Shown piece after piece: positions 60,301 through 64,000 of a stretch of DNA of 64,000 nucleotides. The DNA comes from Chitinophagales bacterium. Its GTDB lineage: Bacteria > Bacteroidota > Bacteroidia > Chitinophagales > LD1. Numbering within the stretch: position 1 is the first letter of the stretch; each line of letters opens with the position of its first letter. The translations under genes and the position numbers were made by a program. Where the stretch lies: positions 124,001 to 188,000 of the forward strand of contig JAEUVA010000012.1 in the NCBI GenBank assembly GCA_016787045.1, written 5' to 3'. The notes under the pieces were generated by a model. The model was not told the DNA's origin, ran no database searches, and saw only the letters and a program-made list of their open reading frames with translations.

Positions 60301-63070
60301 AAACACAGGAAGCATCGATTTGACGGTGAGTGGTGGCACACCAAACTACACTTATAATTGGAGCACCGGAGCTACTTCGCAAGATCTGAATGGAATTTCA
60401 GGTGGCAATTTTACGGTTACTGTAACCGATGCTAACTTGTGTACGGCAACAGTTGCTGCTTCGGTTTCTCAACCGCAGCCAATTACCTTTAATGCTACTG
60501 CACAAAATGTAAGTTGTGCGGGTGGTGGAAATGGGTTTATTGATGTAACTGTTTTTGGTGGCAACCCACCTTACCAATATGATTGGAGCAACGGCTCTAT
60601 GAACGAAGATATTTATGGTTTAAGTGGTGGCACTTACACCCTCACTATTACAGACGCTAATTTGTGCAGCGCTTCTGCATCGTTCAATATTGTGGAGCCC
60701 ACACCAATTACATCAATCACTACAGTAACCAATGTAACGTGCAATGGTGCGGCTAATGGAAGCATTGACTTAACGGTAAGTGGCGGTAATGTGCCTTACA
60801 ACTTCTTGTGGAGCAACTTTACCGGCAGCGAAGATGTAATGGGGTTGAGCGGTGGCTTGTATTATGTAGTGATTACTGATGGTAACTCTTGCACGCACAA
60901 AGACTCTGCATTTGTAACAGAGCCAACTGCACTTACACTCAGCACAGGCATTTCAAATGTATCCTGCTACAACAGCAATGACGGGGCTATTGATTTAACC
61001 GTTACCGGAGGCACACCCAACTATACTTACACATGGAGCAATGGCGCTACTACTGAAGACATTAGCAGTTTAGGGAATGGAACTTATGTTGTTACTGTAG
61101 TAGATGCCAACAACTGTTCAGCTACAACTTCTGTTACTATCATCAATCCATCAGTTATTACCACCAACTTTGTGGTAAAAAACCCCAGCTGCTTTGGCGA
61201 TGCCAACGGACAAATAGATTTGATACCAAGTGGCGGTACTCCTCCATTTAATTTTGCGTGGAGTAATGGTGCAAGCACCGAGGATGTGTTTAATCTGAGT
61301 GGCGGAACATTTATAGTAACCCTAACCGATTCAAAAGGATGTGCGCGCATAGATTCTGCAACCACAGTAGAGCCACTGCCTTTGGTTACTTCCGGTTTTA
61401 TTTCCCACGTTTCGTGCTATGGAAATGGAAATGGGTTTATAGATATTACTGCCTATGGCGGCACACTGCCCTATGCGTTTGAATGGAGCAACGGTCCATC
61501 TACCGAAGATGTAGGCAGCGTATCGGGAGGTAACTATTTTGTAACCGTAACCGATGCTAATAATTGTGTGGTAGCTGCACTTTATGTTGTGCTTGAACCT
61601 CAGCCATTGGCCGTTTCAATGAGCGGTACCAATGCCACTTGTTTTGGCAGCGCAACCGGTACCGTTTCTGCTACTGTTAATGGTGGCACTACTCCGTACT
61701 ACTATTTATGGAATAATTTTGAAACTACTCCGGCTGTTGCAGGTGTGCCTGCAGGAAAATATACCGTACAGGTGATTGACTCTAACGGATGTTTCTTGTA
61801 TGATACGTTAACCATTACCGAACCTACTGCATTGCAAGTAAGCGGACTGGGTACCGATATTGTGTGCCATGCCGATACCACAGGAAGTATTGTGCTAAAT
61901 GTGGGTGGCGGCACACCGGGTTATAGCTTTGTTTGGAGTAATGGCTCTACTACGCAAAACAACATCAACATTACAGCCGGACAATACGAAGTAACCGTAA
62001 CTGATACGCTGGGATGTCAAAAAACCGCCCAGTTTATTTTGACACAAGGTCCAAAAATAAATGTGGGGGTTTCTATCTTCCATCCGATATGCCATAACGG
62101 ATACACCGGTGCAGTAACAGCCATTGTTGGCGGAGGCGAAGCACCATACGCCTATAACTGGAATACGCCAACTCCGCAAACCACTATCTCTGTGGGTGCA
62201 TTGCCCGGAGGCACTTACACTGTTACTGTTACAGATAACAAAGGATGTACTGCCACAGCAGATGGAACATTAAACAACCCGGCACCCATTGTAGTTTCTG
62301 CTAATGCATCGGGCGCTAAGTGCTTTAATACTACCGATGGTAAAGTAACTGCCGTAGTAAGCGGAGGTACGGCACCTTACAACTACTTCTTAAATGGTAT
62401 AGTGCAAACTACCGATACCTTCTACAACTTACCTAAAGGCAGCTATGTTATTTTAGTGTCAGATGTAAACGGATGCCAGGGTAATACTTCTTTCAATGTA
62501 GTTGCCCCTACAGATATATCAGTGAGTTTAGGTGTTACCCAGCAGGTAATTTTGAGTGGAATGAATACAACATTGGTAGCCACGCCAAATTCTGCTACGC
62601 CAATTATTAGCTACTGGTGGAGCCCCGATACAGTACTCAGCTTTGATGGTTGTGCCAACCCACAGTTGTGTAACAATCCGCTGGCGGCACCAAAAACCAC
62701 AACAACTTTTACCGTGTACGCCATGAATGCCGACTCTTGTGTAGTAAGCGACACGGTAACGGTTATTGTGCTCAATCAACCATCGCAGTTTATCCCTACG
62801 GCCTTTACGCCAAATGGTGATGGGTTAAATGACCGCTTTGAGTTTGACATACTGGGTGCCAAGCGCATAGAAATGGCCATCTTCAACCGTTGGGGCGAAA
62901 GAGTGTATTACAATGCCGATCAGCAAAACGGAATTACCGGCAGTAACGGATGGGATGGTACCATAGATGGCAAACGTGCACCGTTTGATACTTATGTGTA
63001 CCGCATGGTAATTACCTACTTTGACAGCATTGAAAAAACGGTAGAAGGTACTGTGGCAATTATGAATTAG
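54359..63070 (+). CDS. Giant SprB-repeat adhesin-like T9SS cargo protein (2903 residues)
   Basis: Start ATG 54359 after AGGAGG, with signal peptide MKKILYILLAAFFVG...NAQ; the open frame to 54227 lies inside the upstream gene. N-terminal ~500 residues: Cys-rich then Ig-like. Then six 98-residue repeats (nt 55904-57667), each closing with NDPDGAGPC or DDPDGAGPC. Then Ig/PKD-like domains and 19 SprB repeats (nt 58226-~62520), mostly 75 residues, with GGTPPYxYxWSNG-like core and paired Cys. The end (FTPNGDGLNDRF ... NRWGERVYYN ... DTYVYRMVITYF) is the gliding-motility type B T9SS domain. SprB-type proteins are surface adhesins moved in gliding; adhesion is the likely role here. Confidence 0.93.
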   Translation: MKKILYILLAAFFVGVSEKTNAQIYTDGAMDLQMWVTYSWVENYDDPVGADEYNFIWYGADNADLDGQGWRPNTPNQSTSGTGPFPKPNQIAVDFAGAGWVTGANRQLFAHSYTGANVPQFLQLYGEKWEDDCFDCSSSGSLCLGGGCGLGGADRYRYNANCCTELCAGCSNDDIYCVGTVNTAINYRLTPPCSAIDNATPSTGWVGDYFSTFCGSNDMGAEVSVYYTPPIPSSFTAVPNTFCAGGGTVTLNLAGAVYGGTYDIFDESTGSFIITGTAGPTYVLNVPSTRTFRLYTRNGTCRSISYRTVTVTIAPAVSGGTIAANQTICYNTAPAGLTNSASGSGGTGGFTYQWESQANCTGGFGPIGGATGTAYSPPSLTQTTCYRRVATNTCGSANSNTVTITVLPQLNYGTVSGGGGTFCATADPGNMTVNPSGGTGTFNYQWYFQNGNVACPSGTSTLGWTAIGSATSSSYDPPAGLTTTRTYAVQVDPAGSPDCGAPTWANGCVVVTVNPAATANAGGPNTLCQTNSPGALTLSGASVGGSATTGAWQILSGGGTLSTTAQTASPATVTYTPSAGFSGTVTLQLTTNDPDGAGPCTAVSANRTITINPGATVSAGSSITICEQSSPSPIALSGASFGGTASTAAWSIISGGGSLSSTAQTASPASVTYTPAAGFFGTVTLRLTTNDPDGAGPCTAEFADRTININQAATANAGTTLTACQSATPGAITLSGATIGGSASTGVWSIVAGGGSLSSTTPTATPALVSYTPTANFSGVVTLQLTTNDPDGAGPCTEAISSRTIIVNQAATVTAGGPNTLCESASPSALTLSGASIGGAASIAAWSIISGGGTLSTTAPVANPATVTYTPATGFSGTVTLQLTTNDPDGAGPCASAIATRTITINPAATANAGGTLTACESSSPSAIALTGASIGGAASTGVWSIVSGGGSLSSNTPTAAPSTVTYTPAANFSGTAVLQLTTDDPDGAGPCVAVSATRNIVINPTATVSAGSALFVCESASPAALTLSGSSFGGAASTAAWSILSGGGALSSTAQTNNPANVTYTPAANFNGTVILELTTNDPDGAGPCAAVSATRTITVHPLPSAAPLSNSPVCINNPINLNANASGGTAPYTYNWAGPNGFNNINGTPSIASAVLASAGTYNVTITDNNLCSVSASTAVVVNPLPNGSISGSVTVCAGVDTVLTFNFSSGTSPFDVSYTDGTNVFTKTGVVNGDTVRVLATNTTTYSLSQIIDANGCERNSLFGGSATITVSPLPVISTALAGPVLCNGGNTGSITLTGASGVSPYQFSINGGSTFQTSNVFNGLVAGFYNAVISDALNCSSAYAFNPIEVTQPTVLDHSYTTTSASCANVFDGSISVNAFGGVAPYTYSLNGGPTQPGSTFNGLAGGSYTLMVTDFNGCTDTSQILINNSYAVTASIVNQNDVSCFGGVDGSVTVQLSGGIPPYAYSINGVQFVPSSTFTGLSGGNYLITLRDSKGCTDYLNVTIAQPNLLQALIDSVDNILCSGGTTGGIYITVVGGTAPYNFLWSNGATTEDVTGIVTGTYNVAVTDAKGCSTSAGATIAQPLPLFVTVASFQNLQCFGDSSGAIDVTVNGGVPPYSFNWSNGAAFEDIYGLQIGSYQVTVTDANFCTATLQQSINQPAVLSSTISATPVLCAGGPGGSVTLGVTGGTPNYTYLWSNGATTQNLPNVQGGFYSVVVYDANGCSITNSTTVAEPTAITLGISATQILCNGAATGAINLSVNGGTPSYSFVWSNGATTEDLSGLSAGIYSVTVTDLNLCTATASVAITQPAGLVLNATTQNVGCAGGANGFVDITVQGGVFPYNFNWSNGVTTEDVYGLSGGTYSLTITDANNCSLTATYTLTEPTAISSTISATNISCFGGNNGSVTLGVSGGVAPYTFLWNTFQSVQNLSNVSAGQYFVIIKDANNCEHRDSIIVTQPSALALTVSVTNSVCYGSNTGSIDLTVSGGTPNYTYNWSTGATSQDLNGISGGNFTVTVTDANLCTATVAASVSQPQPITFNATAQNVSCAGGGNGFIDVTVFGGNPPYQYDWSNGSMNEDIYGLSGGTYTLTITDANLCSASASFNIVEPTPITSITTVTNVTCNGAANGSIDLTVSGGNVPYNFLWSNFTGSEDVMGLSGGLYYVVITDGNSCTHKDSAFVTEPTALTLSTGISNVSCYNSNDGAIDLTVTGGTPNYTYTWSNGATTEDISSLGNGTYVVTVVDANNCSATTSVTIINPSVITTNFVVKNPSCFGDANGQIDLIPSGGTPPFNFAWSNGASTEDVFNLSGGTFIVTLTDSKGCARIDSATTVEPLPLVTSGFISHVSCYGNGNGFIDITAYGGTLPYAFEWSNGPSTEDVGSVSGGNYFVTVTDANNCVVAALYVVLEPQPLAVSMSGTNATCFGSATGTVSATVNGGTTPYYYLWNNFETTPAVAGVPAGKYTVQVIDSNGCFLYDTLTITEPTALQVSGLGTDIVCHADTTGSIVLNVGGGTPGYSFVWSNGSTTQNNINITAGQYEVTVTDTLGCQKTAQFILTQGPKINVGVSIFHPICHNGYTGAVTAIVGGGEAPYAYNWNTPTPQTTISVGALPGGTYTVTVTDNKGCTATADGTLNNPAPIVVSANASGAKCFNTTDGKVTAVVSGGTAPYNYFLNGIVQTTDTFYNLPKGSYVILVSDVNGCQGNTSFNVVAPTDISVSLGVTQQVILSGMNTTLVATPNSATPIISYWWSPDTVLSFDGCANPQLCNNPLAAPKTTTTFTVYAMNADSCVVSDTVTVIVLNQPSQFIPTAFTPNGDGLNDRFEFDILGAKRIEMAIFNRWGERVYYNADQQNGITGSNGWDGTIDGKRAPFDTYVYRMVITYFDSIEKTVEGTVAIMN
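55904..57667 (+). repeat. Six tandem repeats of exactly 294 bases (98 codons) in the adhesin
   Basis: Unit starts at 55904, 56198, 56492, 56786, 57080 and 57374, all exactly 294 bases apart and in frame. Each begins A/G/T-A-T-(V/A) and has TLSGAS-type, SGGGxLS and DPDGAGPC blocks. Copies differ at many codons, so this is not a sequencing duplication. Confidence 0.92.
58226..62520 (+). repeat. Nineteen SprB-type repeats, with a 675-base higher-order period in the middle
   Basis: Units begin at a Cys codon followed by GGxxG; the first at 58226. Most are 225 bases. Units starting 59840 and 60515 (675 apart = three units) resemble each other more than their neighbours do, as do the units just before them, showing that blocks of three were duplicated. 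Confidence 0.85.
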
Positions 63071-63095
63071 CATACTTAAAAAACATACTGTCTCA

Positions 63096-63138
63096 TAAAA
63101 AAATCCCGAAGGCAAATTGCCTTCGGGATTTTTTTATT
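63096..63138. terminator. Bidirectional terminator
   Basis: Long stem AAATCCCGAAGGCAA / TTGCCTTCGGGATTT with T-runs on both strands. Serves the giant adhesin gene and the convergent agmatine deiminase. Confidence 0.9.
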
Positions 63139-63195
63139 GTTCATATACTTACACAAAACTGTGTTATACTCTGTAAATTTCTCGCAAGCTAAAAG

Positions 63196-64000
63196 TTACA
63201 ACGGCTCTTGTTGGCTCAAGCAATGAAAACTCCCCAAACCCCAAATCAAATCCGTAGAGTCTATGCCCACTACCTTGCGGGTAGTGAATTGCTGTTGTAA
63301 AATTTCCAACGCGGCATCATCATTCACATTATCTCTAAACGTGGGCACAATTACAAAATGATTACTGATATAAAAATTAGCATAAGATGCCGGTAGGCGC
63401 TGCCCATCGTACACTACTGCATGTGGCATAGGCAACTCTACAATATTGAGCTGCTTCCCATTTTCTAATCGCATTTTTGAAAGCAGCTTTAGATTTTCCT
63501 GTAGCAGCTCATAGTTATCATCTTGTCTGTTATTTTCTACCACGGTTACCACTGTATCTTCGTTTACAAAACGGGTAATGTCATCTATGTGGCCATCGGT
63601 ATCATCACCTACAATACCATCACCTAACCACAAAATGTGTTCTGCTCCGTAGTAATCAGTTAAGTATTTTTCAATTTCTTTTTGCGAAAGATGTGGATTC
63701 CGGTTTTTATTCAGCAAGCAAGCCGTGGTAGTAAGTAATGTACCTTTGCCGTTAAACTCCACACTGCCGCCTTCCATTACTATACCGGGATGAAACACTT
63801 TTAACCCTAGCTGCTCTCCTATCAAAGTGGGGATTACATCATCTAAATCGTAAGGCGGGTACTTATCACCCCAGGCATTGTATCCCCAGTCCACTATTAC
63901 TTTTTCCGATGGATATTTTTCTTCACTTGACTTTTTAACCAGAAAAGCTGGGCCATGATCACGGCACCATGCATCATTGGTTAGATGAAAATAAAACTCA
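63196..64000 (-). CDS. aguA: Agmatine deiminase (5' part cut off)
   Basis: About 267 C-terminal residues; the frame is open to the window edge and continues with NDAWCRDHGP, the family's substrate loop. It converts agmatine to N-carbamoylputrescine and ammonia. Other features: GGSVEFNGKGTLLTT, GDDTDGHIDD with the catalytic His/Asp region, and the C-terminal active-site Cys in SFHCLSQQEP (family GGNIHCITQQ). ATG 63894 is internal. The usual partner N-carbamoylputrescine amidase is not in view. Confidence 0.92.
   Translation of the reverse strand, partial: EFYFHLTNDAWCRDHGPAFLVKKSSEEKYPSEKVIVDWGYNAWGDKYPPYDLDDVIPTLIGEQLGLKVFHPGIVMEGGSVEFNGKGTLLTTTACLLNKNRNPHLSQKEIEKYLTDYYGAEHILWLGDGIVGDDTDGHIDDITRFVNEDTVVTVVENNRQDDNYELLQENLKLLSKMRLENGKQLNIVELPMPHAVVYDGQRLPASYANFYISNHFVIVPTFRDNVNDDAALEILQQQFTTRKVVGIDSTDLIWGLGSFHCLSQQEPL

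Noticed and set aside
1..64000. tRNA or rRNA genes, prophage, insertion sequences
   Set aside because: I saw no cloverleaf in the gaps, no transposase or integrase frames, and no phage structural genes.

Overview
This window is a stretch of ordinary chromosome from a member of the Bacteroidota, probably a Chitinophagales/Sphingobacteriales-like lineage; the rank below phylum is inference. The evidence is: several secreted proteins with type IX secretion (T9SS) sorting domains of type A and of the gliding-motility (type B) kind; promoters of the Bacteroidota form TTTG-N17..21-TAnnTTTG; almost no Shine-Dalgarno sequences; and families typical of the phylum (DUF5777 barrels, SprB repeats, TSP3-OmpA proteins). 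No rRNA, tRNA, CRISPR array, prophage or insertion sequence was seen. The two end genes are cut by the window: an OmpA protein on the left and agmatine deiminase on the right.

Layout. 1-7.9 kb: TSP3/OmpA protein, sodium/solute symporter, LOG protein, M23 peptidase, Bcp peroxiredoxin, SppA. 8-12.8 kb: folK fused in frame to an Nfu domain, then the tightly packed biotin genes bioB-bioF-bioD-bioA. 12.9-18.2 kb: infC with a TTG start, facing a four-gene reverse operon (TolC, UbiA-like, SGNH hydrolase, HerA-like ATPase). 18.3-27.8 kb: SUMF1-like protein, T9SS cargo, a PIF1-like helicase with an HTH tail, rplS, a 650-base repeat-rich gap, and a large T9SS protein. 27.8-34.2 kb: asnS, a type A T9SS protein, then a probable envelope redox operon (two proteins with a CX4CH motif, YceI, DUF5777 barrel), followed by a gap holding a decayed T9SS gene tail and REP-like palindromes. 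34.2-38.9 kb: a reverse set MbnP, MbnH-like dihaem peroxidase, GH1 beta-glucosidase, and a protein of unknown function often labelled asparagine synthetase B. 39-49.4 kb: deoC, a small SPOR-like protein, M20 hydrolase, an unknown helical protein, typA, tsaB, two ArsR-type regulators, a cysteine-free tandem rhodanese, GlpD, an SRPBCC/GyrI protein. 49.4-53.3 kb: a SAM riboswitch and metH. 53.4-63.1 kb: an unknown exported protein and a 2903-residue adhesin-like T9SS protein with six exact 98-residue repeats and 19 SprB repeats. 63.2-64 kb: agmatine deiminase.

How the genes work together. Biotin synthesis (BioB/F/D/A) sits with an Nfu iron-sulfur carrier domain, which suits the iron-sulfur demand of BioB. 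Methionine synthase is under SAM control. The T9SS cargo proteins form the cell-surface repertoire. The MbnP/MbnH pair and the CX4CH-YceI-DUF5777 set are candidate periplasmic or outer-membrane redox systems. The most unusual items are the folK-nfu reading frame that one extra A would split into two genes, the giant adhesin with higher-order repeats and a rare strong Shine-Dalgarno, the start codons lying 4-7 bases after a promoter -7 box, and the gene remnant next to REP-like repeats.
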